In this document: piece after piece, positions 35,514 through 48,350 of the stretch
Layout: every line of letters begins with the position of its first letter
How positions within the stretch are numbered: the stretch's first letter is position 1
Assembly (NCBI RefSeq): GCF_000004075.3
Contig: NC_026660.2
Coordinates: forward strand, 26,663,498 to 26,727,497
Direction: 5' to 3'
DNA length: 64,000 bases
From: Cucumis sativus
Lineage: Eukaryota; Streptophyta; Magnoliopsida; Cucurbitales; Cucurbitaceae
Notes under the pieces: generated by a model
The model's input: the letters and a program-made list of their open reading frames with translations, nothing else
What the model was told of the DNA's origin: nothing
Database searches by the model: none
Position numbers and translations under genes: made by a program

Positions 35514-38384
35514 TAATCTTATTGGTTCTTCTTTTCAAATTCAAACATTTCTTACACTCTCTCCCATCTACCCCTTTCTTTTCCCTCTATTTTCCCTCTC
35601 TACCAACCACTCTTTTTCCATATACTAACAAAATCCACTCAAATATATTATTTTCTATTTACAATTAATTCACTCTCATATATTATTTTGATCTATCATG
35701 TATATATTTTTACATTTTACTAGTAAATATGTTTACATGCAACTTTAAATAGTGGACTTTCTTGGTGTTCCTAATTAGCTTATAGGTTACCATAAAAACA
35801 ATTTAGTTATTGTTGTTTCTTTTAAAGTAAAATGTTTAATGCATAAAGTTTGATTTACATATCCCTTTCTTTACCTATCTAATCTATATAGCTTTGCATT
35901 TGATCACCTATTATTTGAAATCATATATAGAAGCTTTTGTACTAAAATAAAATATCCTAAAATTGGGATTGGTTGTATTTGATAACCATTATAGCAATTG
36001 GTCTTTTTTCTCAATTTCATATTTTTAGTTTTCCCTCACATATGATCTATGTAGACACTAAATTACCTAACTTTCAAAAAAAAAAATACAAACATGTTTT
36101 TTGAAAATTACTTTTATTTTTTTAGTTTTTAAATTTTAATTATCATTTTGAGAATATGTAACATTGTAGATAACAAAATATGGAAGAAAATAACGACCTT
36201 TGAAGGTGTTATAATCTCTATCAAAAAAATCATATTAAAAACTAAAACCAAATGCTTGTCAAATTAAATATGTCTGCATTTTTGTTTTAGCTCTTGGATT
36301 TTGAAATTTGTACTTTTTTTTCTTTCAACTTCTTTGCCGTAAAGAATTTCTTATAGGGCCGGTGTTTGATGAAAAATTTAAATATGAATGAAAATTCAAA
36401 ATCAATCGAATTTATGAATGTAAACTTTTTTAATCATTATTTTTAAATATAATAAAATAAATTAAAATATTTATAAAATATCACAAAACAATTATGATAG
36501 TTCAAAATATTTTAATCTATCACATATTTTATTATTTAAAATATTTTTTTATCTTTAAATTGATATAATATAATTTGGAGCTTTATATATCAATTGTCAT
36601 TTATAGGCTTAGAATATTTTTCCAAAATCAAAATCAATAATTGAGAAATGTTTTTTTAAAATCAAATTCCTCGTGAAGTTGCCTTTTTCTTCTCTCTCAA
36701 CACATGTTTTGAAGAGGAAAATTGTTACTGTTAATAAAATATTTAAACTACTTATTAAATATATAAGAAAAAACTTAAATAAACAATGTATTTTGTTATG
36801 TTTTATAAATAGTTTGAAAATATATTTTTTTCAATCAACTAAGTTTCTGATCTCGCTATATTTTTATAATGTAGTAATTAAATAAATTAGCATTATATAT
36901 ACTTGCACCACTAAATACAAAATTGCATTATTCAAACTTAATTGATTTGGTGGTTTGTGGTGTGGAAATATTAATGTATTCAATTAAAAAAGACATTAAT
37001 ATTTTAGGATTGAGTATCCATCCATGAATCTTAATAATAGAGATAAAGGGATCAAATATTACTAAGTTTATGATTATTTATTTCAAGATTGTCTCTGTCT
37101 CTTTCTAAATAAAGGGAAGAAAATGTGAACAAAATGAATGGATAGGTGATATTAGAGTATATTGTTTCCTTTGAAAGCTTTCTATATATGGATAGTTGAA
37201 AAGGCATATGGACTTTTTTTTTCTTCTTTTAAATCTTTATAAAACTATTGATTTGATTCCTAACTATATGATAACATTTTTAAAAGAAGAAAGATATATA
37301 AATACCCTTTAAAAACATGTTTATCAGTATCAATACCTTTGTGATAAAATTTCAATTTTTATATCTTTCTTCTTGAATATTACTTCATTCACTTAGATTA
37401 AGGGAGTTCGAGATTCAAAATTCTTCGAGGAAGTAAATATGCTTATGAGCCATGTTGTCTGTGCGAGTTAATGTTTTAAATTTGATAAGATTAATCTAAA
37501 TTTTCATATACTTTTAATTTCAGACTTTATATTTAAATAAATATAGTATTTTTTAATGTTTGTTATGCCTTGCACTATAAAATTCAACAAATAAAGATCC
37601 CAAAATCCATTAATTCCAAACAAAAATAAGTTGCTCTAAGAAACCAATTCATCGAATCAAACCAAGGCAAAATCAATACACAAAATTAGCGATAGCATGG
37701 ATCCTATGAACTCACACATTTAAATAAAATCTTCTCGATTTCTCTTTTTATCATTAGTTCATAAAAATTTTTAGTTTTTTTTATAACAAAAATTTGAACA
37801 CAAAAGTTAACCAAAATATAAAAGATTGCAACACTTGTACGAGCAAAAGGTTTAATTTATAAAAAATACAAAATGAAGCTAAAATTAATTTTTACTTTAG
37901 GGAAATTTTATTTAAATAAAAAAATTAGAAAAACACAGTCAAGGCTCAAATTTTAAAATCTAAAAAAGTGACTTTTTAAAATAAATTAAAATATACGAAA
38001 TTGTATTAGAACTCTATATTCTTTCAAAATTCAAACTTGGAAATTTGGGATTGGACTTTTGTTTTAAAAGGAACATTATATGTATATATATATATATAAG
38101 TCATGAATCACATACGGTCTTTTTCTTTTCTTTTTTCAGATGGAGAAATAAAATAAAGTTAGGGGAAAAAGATTTTGAAATTGGAACATAAAATTAAAAA
38201 AAATATTTTTATTTTGATTTTATTGAAATGGAAAATGTTTAGTTGTTGTGTATTTAGTAGTGGAAAGCTTTACCCTAAACTCGCTATTCTCTCATCATCT
38301 TCTACATAAACAAACCTCCCCTTCTCTTCTCTTTTCCAACACTCTTGCTTCTTCAAACTTCAAACTCCAAACTCCATTCTTTTT

Positions 38385-38402
38385 CTCTCTCTCTCTCTCT
38401 CT
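38385..38402. repeat. (CT)9 microsatellite in the cyclin 5' leader
   Basis: Nine CT units end 97 bases before the cyclin start codon, inside a longer pyrimidine tract. (CT)n tracts in plant leaders can influence expression and are often polymorphic. Confidence 0.85.
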
Positions 38403-38498
38403 CCCTCTTTTCAACTCATTTTCTTAAGAAACATCAAATGCTTTTTTTGTTTATTTGATATTTCTTCTTCAGGACATTTTCAAGCTCCCATCTTTTCA

Positions 38499-40340
38499 AT
38501 GGCGGATAGTTTTTACTGTACAGAGAATGCCAATATTTGTTTTGATGAAAATAATGAATTTGATGAACGATGCTCAATTTCTCTGCCCCATCGAAGAAGA
38601 ACCCGTGACCCCAATGTTGAATTTTTCGGATCCGAAAATTTTCTGGGCTCTTCTGTATTAGAGAGTGAAGAGAGAGTTAAAAGAATGGTTGAGAAAGAGA
38701 TTGAGCATTTACCAACTCATGATTATCTTAAGAGAATGCTCTCTGGGGATTTGGATTTGAAGTTTAGAAGAGAGGCTGTTGATTGGATTTGGAAGGTTGG
38801 TTTGTTTTTTCTTTTGAAATCTGATGATGATGGAAAAATGTCTGTTTTCTCTTTTTGATTCATTTCTAAAGAGGGGTTTTGATTTTTCTAAGGTCTCTTT
38901 TCCATCAATTAAACTTTGAGTTGCTTTTACCCTTCTCATTAATCTTCATTTTTTTCTTTTTGTTTGGTTTGATTATTTTATTCGTAATGATGGGGTCTGT
39001 TTTCTTTTCTTTTTTTTTTTTTTTCGCTTTTCTTTTCCCAATTTCAACAGTTTATGGTCCCTCAGTACTTGTGATTCCATTGTGTGCCATCTTAGTTAGT
39101 TCATTATTTGATTCAGTGTGGTGTGATGAACAGGCTCATGCCCATTACAGCTTTGGTCCTCTGAGTCTTTGTTTATCTATGAACTACTTGGACCGTTTCC
39201 TCTCAGTGTATCATTTGCCTGTAAGTTCCAAAAATCGAACAATGTTTGTTTCTTTTTTTCTCTTTCCATATTTCTTGTCATGTTATGAAAATTTTCTTAT
39301 ATGTTTTTATTATTTAGATGGATAAAAGCTGGACTGTGCAGCTGCTGTCAGTAGCTTGTATGTCTTTAGCAGCAAAAATGGAGGAGACAGAAGTTCCTCT
39401 TCCTATAGATTTACAGGTCAAATGAATTTCAGAATTATTTTTAAAAAAAACTGAGATTGTTTTTTTTTTAACTGTTTTGTTGATGGGTTTCAATTTTGGA
39501 GTACAGGTTGAGGAACCTAAGTTTGTGTTTGAAGCAAAAACCATACAAAGAATGGAACTACTTGTTCTAAGTAGATTGAAATGGAAGATGCAAGCCATAA
39601 CTCCATTTTCTTTCATTGATTATTTCCTCAGTAAGATCAGTGTTGAGCAGCAGAACATACCAAACCTATACTTCTCAAAATCATCACAACTCATTCTGAG
39701 CACAATTAAAGGTGTTTTAAAGCAGTTTTTTTCTTTCCATTTACTGACTGAAAAAAATTCAGTAGCATTCCCCAGAAATTAATGTGTTTTGATACAGTTT
39801 TGTGGTTGGGAAAAATTAAATGCATGCAGGCATTGACTTCTTGGAATTCAAGCCTTCTGAAATTGCTTTGGCTGTGGCAATTTCCATTTCAAGAGAATTT
39901 CAAACACCAGATATGAATAAAGCAATTCTTTCTTTTCCATATATGGAGAAAGTAATACAAAAAGAACTTCGCTTTTTCCCTTTTTTCCCTGAAAAAACAC
40001 ATTTTTTGCTAATTGTTTTAAACATTTGCTTTATGGTTTTGTTTTGCAGGAAAGAGTGATGAAGTGTATTGATCTGATTAGAGATTTTTCATTGATTAGT
40101 AATGTATATGGAAATACATTGGGTGGTGGTAATGTTGGTTCAGTTCCTCAAAGCCCTGTTGGGGTTTTGGATGCAGCTTGTTTGAGTTACAAAACAGAGG
40201 AATTATTAACTGCAGGTTCATGTGGTAATGGTAATTCTTCTTCTTCTTCTTCTCATGACAGTCAAGACAGCAAGAGGAGGAGACAAGATAGACCATCATC
40301 AAATGATGATAATACAAGTCCATCCAGTCCTGTCAAATGA
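38499..40340 (+). CDS. CYCD2;1: D-type cyclin, CYCD2/CYCD4 group
   Basis: Six exons: 38499-38795, 39134-39220, 39318-39416, 39507-39711, 39830-39951 and 40050-40340, giving 366 residues. This is the usual CYCD2/4 gene structure. The N-terminal cyclin box spans about residues 60-190: [18 protein letters not shown], then [49 protein letters not shown] and [20 protein letters not shown]. The C-terminal cyclin fold follows with [12 protein letters not shown] and [20 protein letters not shown]. It partners CDKA to start phosphorylation of the retinoblastoma-related protein at G1/S. The expected LxCxE motif reads FYCTE (residues 5-9), so the leading leucine is phenylalanine. The tail is S-rich, with six serines from a TCT/TTC run and the basic KRRR near residue 349. 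Assignment to CYCD2 versus CYCD4 is left open; the block matches both in Arabidopsis. Confidence 0.95.
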
Positions 40341-43300
40341 GAGAAAACACACAAAAAAAAAAAAAAAAGAGAAAAAAATAAATAAATAAAAATTTAGGTA
40401 CGTGGATAAGGAATTAAATTAGAGTGGTGATTAGTTAGAAATGGAATTTTCCACAACATTTCATATTCATAAGTTTGAGTTAGATAGAGTTTTAGAGTGA
40501 AGGAGAGGGCTAAATTCACTTTTGTAAACAGAATTTTACTGTAAAAGAAGAAGAGGAAGAAGAATTATGAATATGAAAGAGAAGAGGAGATGTGTGATGG
40601 TGTGGTGTGTGTGATTTTGGAGTGAGTGACTGAGTGAGTTTTTTTCTTTTTGAATTTTTTTTTGGATTTATTTTCCTTGGGGGTTTAAATAATTGAGTTA
40701 TTGTATGGAAGGAGAGCAGGGGAGAACAGAACAGAACAGAACAGGGCAGTGGAATTATATATGTGTTTGTTTTTGGGGATTGAGAAAGAGGGACCCACTT
40801 GGTCAAACTTCTCTATGTTTTTGAGTGTATGACCAGTCAACATCTGGGATGGATTGATCTGTATCTGTATCACTGTAATGTATATAATGATTATTATTCA
40901 AAAAACAGAGAGAAAAAAAAAGAAGAAACATTGGAAGTATTGCAAAATTTATGCTTGCACTGATTTTGATTTTTGCTATTAATTGCAAAAAAACAGAGGG
41001 GACTGGAGAGGTTGAGGTTTTCAGCTGGCATTTCCATTTTCTGAAAGGCAAAGTGTTATGAATTGTATTTTATTTTTCTTTCAAGTGTTGTGTGGGAGGC
41101 AGGGTTTGGGATGCCATGGTTGTCACTGACAAGTATCCACTTAAAAACATTGGCTTTGCAACAGACATTAAAGAACAATAAAGTTTCCTTAAACGACAGC
41201 TAAGCATGGTCAAGCTCAAAATGTTGTAAGTATCCACTTGAATTCACTCGTCCTTTCGAATATTTCTGTTTCTCTCAAATAATTCAATCCCCATTTCGTT
41301 TACTACATCTATATACCACAATACCACCTTCTTCAATCTATCATATATATGTATATTTGTCTGTTGATATGGGTTTAGACAAAACATCAGAAGAGAAAGT
41401 GATTAGCTCCCAACATTACAACAAAAGCAATGACAAACCTCAAAAAGGCTCCACCATGAACTTGCTGTGTGTGTATCCCTATACTTTCATATCAGCAATA
41501 CTATGTGACTATCGACTTTCTTAGAAGATGAGAAATTATGTGGTAGTGACCAATAACGAAACCTTAGACCATTGTATTGTTTTAGATTAATGCTATATTG
41601 TTATAAATGTTGAGTGTGAAATATCAAAGGGTTTTTATTCTTTGAATTAAACATTTATAAACATTAAAAGCATAAGAATATTTTCAAAACAAAAGATAAA
41701 AGTGGAAGGATATGAGTTATAATTTATGCTTGTGGAAATGTGGAGGAACATTAGGGGTTTAGAATATATTGATGAATGGGAAGAGCATTAGTTTAATAAG
41801 TATGTTATAATTAAGAAATAATATTCAGAGGGGAATAAAGATATATTGTATATTAGTGAATATGGGAGGCATTGTTATGGTTAATTGGGAAGATGAGTTA
41901 ATTAGGGAAGTAATTAATATAAAGTGTTGGGAGGTTTGTTTAGAATTTAGTGTGCAGAGATTTAATGGAAGGGATTCCTTTTTGGCCTATAAAGTTGAAA
42001 GGAAAGGTCATCTCGTACTTCATGGAATTAATTTTAGTTGTGTCCCATTGTCACGTGATAATGCAGGACCCTCCTCCCAACCTTAATTTTGACCACCATT
42101 TTCTAAATTTATACCTACCTATTCTTTACACATTTATCAAATCAAAAACAAAATCTTTAATTTTCTATGTAACACATGAACAACATTACTGTGATTCGTG
42201 ATTATCAAAATTAATAACTCTTACCTAAATATGTAATTTTACAATGATTAATTAAAAACCACTTTTAATTTAATTCTCTCTTGTTCAAAATATGTATGTC
42301 TCTTTAAATTAAAAACATGTTTTGTATCATTTTGAATCAATCTAATTAGTGTTTGATTCTACAAATTTTAAACATGAATTTTATACAATCAAATTTGATT
42401 TTATGCATAATTTTTTATATCATAATTTCATTCAAATTTATTCTAATAAATTGGATCAATATATATATTTTTGGTTTTGTGTTCACAGAGGAACGGATTG
42501 TTGAGAGAGGGTGGTGTTGATTATGTGTAGTAATATGCGTATAATGATGAGAAAGATGGTGAATAAAGGAGAAATTAAACCCAAAAAGTGCAGAAGAGAC
42601 GAAGCCACGGTTTAAGCAGTTATTTTGATATAAATACCACAAAACAAAAGTGATGATGCATTATTAGTTAATTCAATGGCTACATATATATATATAATGT
42701 GGGTTAACTTGGTGGAGATTCCACTGTGTGGTGCATTCTCAAAAAATATATAATATATAATATAAAATTGTTTGTTACTTTCTTCACTTGTTTGCATGAA
42801 CAAATTCATTCTTTTTGATTGATTAATTTCATTAACAATTCTCACTTGCACAGCACGTGAGAGAGTCCCATTACAAAAATAGGTATATGATAATATTATA
42901 TGATCAGCTTTTTAGAAAGACAAATTAAAGAGATTGAGAGAGAGCGGGTTGGGTTTGAATTCAACTTTAGAAAGGGTTCTCCTGGGTTGGGTTTTTGTTT
43001 TATTTTACCAATAATTAAAATCATTAATTCCTTTTCCTTCTCATCTTACTCTTAAGTGCTTAGCAGTTTCATTTGGTCCTCAAATCTGATCATCCCCACA
43101 AAAGCATATAAAGGAATAATATTACTTCTTGAATTTATCTCTATTTTCCCCATTCTAAGTATATTATATTATTCTATGTCTCTCACCCTATTCTGCACAT
43201 GATCACATCAGATGGGATCAGATTATTGAATTCATTGTCATTTCCCTTTCTTATCTCATTCCCTCCATTTACTAACACCTTCTTTTGTTTACCCTACTTC

Positions 43301-44700
43301 TTTCTTGTTTCACCTAACTTCTTTCCAAAGCATTATTAAATTCGTGATTTGAATTTCCCTTAATTAGTTATACAAAAAATATAACGTTCGAATGAATTGG
43401 TACCACATTGAATAAGAGAAGTTCTGAGAATATGAAAGTAAAATTAAAAAAGACTTCAAAAAATTAAAAGTTGCTATGTATACCGACAAGAGGTGTACCT
43501 TTTATTTTGATAGATTAGTTGTAGGAAACTCCAAAATTAAGGTAGGAGTTAGGATCTTTGGCGCGTGTGTGTGTGAAAGTTGTATTTTATCTGTGTTACG
43601 TTTGACGGGTGGATGTTCAAAGCATACATGATTGATTGGGCTCCTGCTTTAGGTTCTTCGCCTAAATGGGCCAATAGAGATTGATGTATTCTGGCTCTTC
43701 CTAAAATTTCCGACCCAAAAATGCTTTTCAGAATTTTTAAAAATCATTTTATTATCCAATTTCTTCTTCTTCTTCTTCTTTTCTTTGAAGGGTTTCAATT
43801 AAACTAGTTGTCATGCTTTCAAAATACATCCAAAAGACTTGTGTCAGGCTCTACATATCCCAGGGCCCTTTAATAGGTCCTAGCTACGTACATTTTGGGC
43901 TTGAATTTCCAACGTTTTTCAGTCCAACGACACCAAATCTGATTATATATTCGCTATGGTTTTATTCGAAGTTTCATCTTGGGTTTGTTGACGTGCTTTT
44001 AAGTTGAGAATTGTTCAAACTCATATATAGTAATTAAAGTGAATACCCTCTGGGGTCTGGACAGTGAAAGTTCACATCAAACACATCTGGAGATTAAGGG
44101 GAGGGAAGAATGAAGGGTAGGCTCTAAACAACTTGAAGTGGATTTTGCTTTAAGGACAACCCAAAATGGACAGCCAAGCCTTAGGCCCTCCATGTAATCT
44201 CTTGCACGTAAAGCACTTTTAATTTCCCCCTCTCTATTATTGTTGTCATTCTAATTTGTAGAAGTAATAGCCCAAATTACATCCAACTGCCGACATACAC
44301 TACAACATTTGGCTCCTAAAATAACCTCCATAATCCAAGCAAAAATGTGTCACTTCATTAATATTAATTCTTCAACTGTGTCCCACCATCACACACCAAT
44401 TCCAATCACACTCCACAGCTCTTTAAAAAGACACCATCTTCCCGGGAGACATGATCATCCCTACTAACTCTAACAACCTCCAAAAACCCATAAATTAAAA
44501 CCCTTCAACTTCAACTTCAACCCCCAACATCCATCCATCCTAGGTTCCTCCATTCACCTCTTCTTTTCTTTTCTTTTTATCCCCCTCCTCCTCTCTCACT
44601 CTCCTATTTCTTTTTCCTTTGCCTCATATTTTATTTAATCACTCACTCTTTTCTTTAATCATATTTATATATTGTTTCGTAATTTTTAGGGTTGGCTGAT
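40341..44700. other. Intergenic between the cyclin and the small unknown gene
   Basis: 40341-40900 is likely cyclin 3' UTR and flank, with G-rich and acaga-type low complexity. 41040-44500 is AT-rich with no supported ORF. (TTC)n is near 43758-43780. From 44360 to 44700 the sequence becomes pyrimidine-rich and resembles a promoter and leader for the next gene. Confidence 0.45.
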
Positions 44701-44754
44701 ATGTCACTTTTCCCACCTAGTCGGTCTCCTCATAATAATGCTCATGCAAATATG
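44701..44754 (+). other. Probable first exon of the small unknown gene, carrying a short ORF
   Basis: ATG at 44701 opens 18 codons (MSLFPPSRSPHNNAHANM) followed at once by a good donor, gtatgt. The best acceptor downstream is ttaattccttcag at 45542-45554. Splicing there continues the short ORF four codons (FDEK) to a TGA at 45567-45569, which overlaps the ATG of the main ORF at 45566. So this exon is either an upstream ORF exon or the true N-terminus put out of frame. Confidence 0.5.
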
Positions 44755-45554
44755 GTATGTAACACTTACGCCTTTTATTTTGAACGCTAAAACCTTTTCT
44801 ATTTTCCTTCTCCTTTTCCTTTTCATTCTCTTCTCATCTTTATTTGACTATTTTCTTTAACAAACTTTCAAAATGCTATACACAAAACCAGTAACATTTT
44901 GACGAAAACAAAATACTTTCAAATAAATGTAAAAATATCAGAACACACCACACGCCCCTTCAAGAGCAATTATTATGTTTTCTAATATGAGCCCATGTAT
45001 GGTTGTGTTATTCATATTTTATTTAAAAGAGTTGAATTACTTTCGGTAATGCAAATTAAAACATTATTAACAGTTGAATATATGATATATATATAATTAA
45101 ATTTACATTCATCTACAAACTTAAATTTTTTATTTAATGGGTATTTAAGATGGTATCATAACAGTTGGTTTAGCAATTTTATTTTCTTTCTAATTGATAT
45201 TGATTTTTTTTTTTTTTTTTTTTTGTCTTTCACATTTTACAAGTTCACTAGGGGAGGGACACACAAAACCTGTAGAACCAACCTATATATTTATAAAATG
45301 TAGTAAATTTAATTATACATCTTTTAACATTAGTCTTTTTTAGTGCACTTCAAAATATAATTAAATTGTCAACATGGCATAATTTAGTAATTGAGATATT
45401 TATCTTTTTCCATTGAAATCAAATGTTTGAACTTTGTTTAAAATTCTAGGGTACTAGGTTTGGAATAATGTTTTTAAGTGCTTAAAAGAAAACAGTTGGA
45501 AAATGATTTCAAACATACTTTTATAATTTAGTTATATATATTTAATTCCTTCAG
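44755..45554 (+). other. Predicted 800-bp intron of the small unknown gene
   Basis: Bounded by gtatgt and a pyrimidine-rich acceptor ending tcag. It contains a T run of about 20 at 45204-45224. Near 45445-45500 there is a short stretch resembling the end of the MITE family at 13806 (tttggaataatgtttttaagtg). Confidence 0.5.
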
Positions 45555-45565
45555 TTTGATGAAAA

Positions 45566-46021
45566 ATGAGTAAAGAATTTAATTTTGAAAAGGTAAAGAT
45601 GGAGGAGAAGGGTTTAAAGCATGAAATTATTTCAGAGGAAGAGATGAAAATCCGGCGAGAAATTGAGAATGAAATAGAGAGAGATTTGGAGGAAGAGATT
45701 AAGGGAGGGATATACCAACAAGCTCTCCGCCTTCACCGCCTTTATCACTTCCGGAAAAATTCCTCTCATATTAACCCGGCGGCGAAAGCCAAGAAGGAGC
45801 TTTTGGAGGTAAATATCAGCATCAAAATGGATGGGGGGACTAAAATGGAAATAAAAGAGACAAAAAAGGAGGCGCCGCAGCCGGAAAGTCTCCGACCGAG
45901 GACTTCCCGGTCCAACACTTTCTCTCGATCTGTCCCGGAGATGAAAAGGTTGGATTGGGCTAAGTCTCTCCGGTCGAGTGCAGCGCCGGTGCCGTCTCTC
46001 GGAAAGAAACGTCAGGTTTGA
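45566..46021 (+). CDS. Small conserved-looking plant protein of unknown function
   Basis: An ORF of 151 residues from ATG 45566. Residues about 20-60 (EEEMKIRREIENEIERDLEEEI, then GGIYQQALRLHRLYHFR) are strongly charged and amphipathic, suggesting a helix or coiled coil. Residues 75-100 read LEVNISIKMDGGTKMEIKE, a short strand-like conserved block. The C-terminal 45 residues are basic and serine-rich, with SRSNTFSRSVPEMKRLDWAKSLRSS, which looks like a phosphorylation-rich and possibly nuclear segment. There are no membrane segments, no signal peptide and no cysteines. I recall similar small unnamed plant proteins but cannot name the family. The coding region is clearly GC-richer than its flanks, which supports it being real. 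See the entry at 44701 for the unresolved 5' end. Confidence 0.68.
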   Translation: MSKEFNFEKVKMEEKGLKHEIISEEEMKIRREIENEIERDLEEEIKGGIYQQALRLHRLYHFRKNSSHINPAAKAKKELLEVNISIKMDGGTKMEIKETKKEAPQPESLRPRTSRSNTFSRSVPEMKRLDWAKSLRSSAAPVPSLGKKRQV

Positions 46022-47770
46022 TTGGAATAATATATACACTTCCGATACTTCCCAATATATGGTGTGCGTTGATAAGCCGACATGTCGTTGTTTATTGGAA
46101 ATAATGGAAAGATTTTTTTGTTTGTTCCTTTTTCACAAGATTTTTTAATTTTTCTTAAAACCAAAATATTGTAAAATTTTTATACAAAGTGAGATAATTT
46201 GACATATACTAATTTGGAATTATTGAGTAATGTATAAAGTATATAATATACATGCATGATTTCTCTTTATTCGATTTATTAACTCACTTGGACCTCTTTT
46301 TCACATCATTAATTATGATGCATTCATGGTGTTAATTGGGATGTAACTCAATAAATAATCACACCGATTGTTATTTAATTTGAAGATCGATTGTTCACTC
46401 TATTTTAAAAATTATCCAATGCCAATATCTTTTTCATTATCATGTGAATATGTTTCCTAATTTGACTTTTAGGTAAAATCTTCCTAAATAATTATTAGAA
46501 AAAACTACATAGATAATCTATTTATGAGGTTTATCGTATAATCATTTAGATTAATTCTACTTTTTCTGAGTTATGGAAACAAATTTGATATTTTAATTTA
46601 CCCTTCTTATACGCATAACGCTAGGAGTGAATGAAGCATAAAAAAAATTTATTGATAAAAGGACAATTGATAGTATAAGTGGGTTTTGGCAGTCTTTGAT
46701 TATATTATTGGTTGTTTTTTTATTTACTATCTTAAAAGTTTGAGATTCTCTGTGATTGAAATTTGCAAGTCTCTTTTTAGACAGCAAAAGCATAATGTTG
46801 GCACTCCAAGTTAGTAGGGGTAATCAAATTAAATATCATAGCTAGGCTTATGGATAAAAAGAGGTCTACAAAGAAAAGTACTGAGGACATCACCTCATTC
46901 AGGGCTTAAAGTTGTGGATATGTCCAATACTCAAAACAACTATATCCTATGATCTCAAGATTATAGCAATATTATACTTGGTTAAAATATGATTTATATT
47001 ATTGGTGACTCCTCTCATCCAGAGTTTTACGGGATAGATAAAGAATATTATTTATTGTTAATTATTAATTTTTTGTTTGAATGAAGTAACTAACTTGTAG
47101 TGAATACATGCAATAATCTAATTTTAGATTTAAATCTTACTAAACTTTTCAAGCTTAAAAAAATATATTTGCTATTTAGATTTTATAAACTCTTTAACAA
47201 AACCATTAAGTGGTTTGTATTTTTAGATGTCTAAGTTGCTAAATAAGCTTTTTGTTATATACAATAAAAAAAAACTATAGTTTCAATTCTTTTTTTTTTT
47301 AAAAAAACAGCAAAGTAATTTTGTATTGAAGAACTTGAAAGACATCTTTCCTTTAATATTTTGAAACGTTGGTTGTTGACATTTTACTTATATTTCCATT
47401 ACTCAACACATCTACCTTAAAAAAAGTATAAATTCCATTATATTTATGTTAAAGAGCTAATAAAATCTTAACAACAATAACTAAACTAAACAACTTTTTG
47501 AAAATTCATGAACTTAAACAAACAAGTTTTCTGAGTCCAAAATATGGTTTAAACCCTAATTCTATAATGGAATAGAGCTAATTCATTCAGTATTGGCATA
47601 TAGTTGTATGTAATATGAAAGGAATTATTATGAAATGAAAGTTTAAAAAAGAAAAAGGTGTTAAGAAATTGAATAAGTTCCTTTTTGCGTAATTTGAAAA
47701 GGGGGGATGTGCATAAGATTCACCAAATATAATAATAATAGTGAAGAAAGAAAGAAAGAGAAATGATGAT
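46022..47770. other. Intergenic, AT-rich
   Basis: 3' flank of the small unknown gene, then AT-rich sequence with A and T runs. No ORF or RNA gene that I can support. Confidence 0.45.
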
Positions 47771-48350
47771 TGGGCCTACTGCCGACATCCAAAAGAAAAA
47801 GGCCCAAATGGAAGCAGTAGGCCCATCTTCATAAAAAACTATTGGAATTTGAAACATATCTTGTTTTCCTCTCTCTCTCTCTCTATGTATCCCCCAATCT
47901 CATACCTCTGTCCCACACCCACCCCACAAACTCCACCTGGGACACGTGGCGTACGCCCACTTTTTTTTATTTTTTTAAAAAAGTATTTTTATTATTGTAA
48001 TTATTGTAATTATAAAAGTGAAAAAAGAAAAGAAGAAAAGAAGATTAGAAAATGAAACGAAAACGAGAGATTAGGAGAAGTGTGAGGGCAATGTTATAGA
48101 AAAGGGGGGAAGCCAAAGATTGAGGGAATGGTTGGGCCATTGACACGTCTTAATCAATCCCCACCTTTGAAAGAAGAATCCAACGTCTCTTGATTATCTT
48201 AATCCCCCCCTCCATGGCTCCATAAATTTCCATTTTACTCTCTCTTTCTTTCCTTTTCCTTCACATCCCCACCACTGCAAAACAAACCCCAACTTCATTT
48301 CCCAATTTTTACTTTTTCATGTTTCTCTAAATTTATATTTTTCGCTCCCT
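47771..48350 (+). promoter_or_regulatory. Promoter-like island with site II motifs and a G-box, no visible gene
   Basis: A perfect 12-bp inverted repeat has arms at 47771-47782 (tgggcctactgc) and 47814-47825 (gcagtaggccca). Each arm contains a TGGGCC site II (TCP-type) motif. Another GGCCCA lies between them and a TGGGCC near 48133. A G-box/ABRE cacgtggc is at 47943-47950. A C/T-rich stretch at 48180-48350 looks like a leader with a possible donor after it. No protein-coding exon was found downstream. Confidence 0.4.

Larger units (their letters stand above)
30261..38384. other. 8-kb noncoding interval upstream of the D-type cyclin
   Basis: Very AT-rich with no ORF that shows a domain. Contents seen: an 18-bp direct repeat at 30716-30753, (TA)n near 32911-32930, (CA)n at 33634-33652, (GAAA)n near 34107-34126, a telomere-like box at 35494-35513 within a promoter-like patch (35290-35640), and long A and T runs. 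No microRNA hairpin of a conserved family was recognised. Confidence 0.45.
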
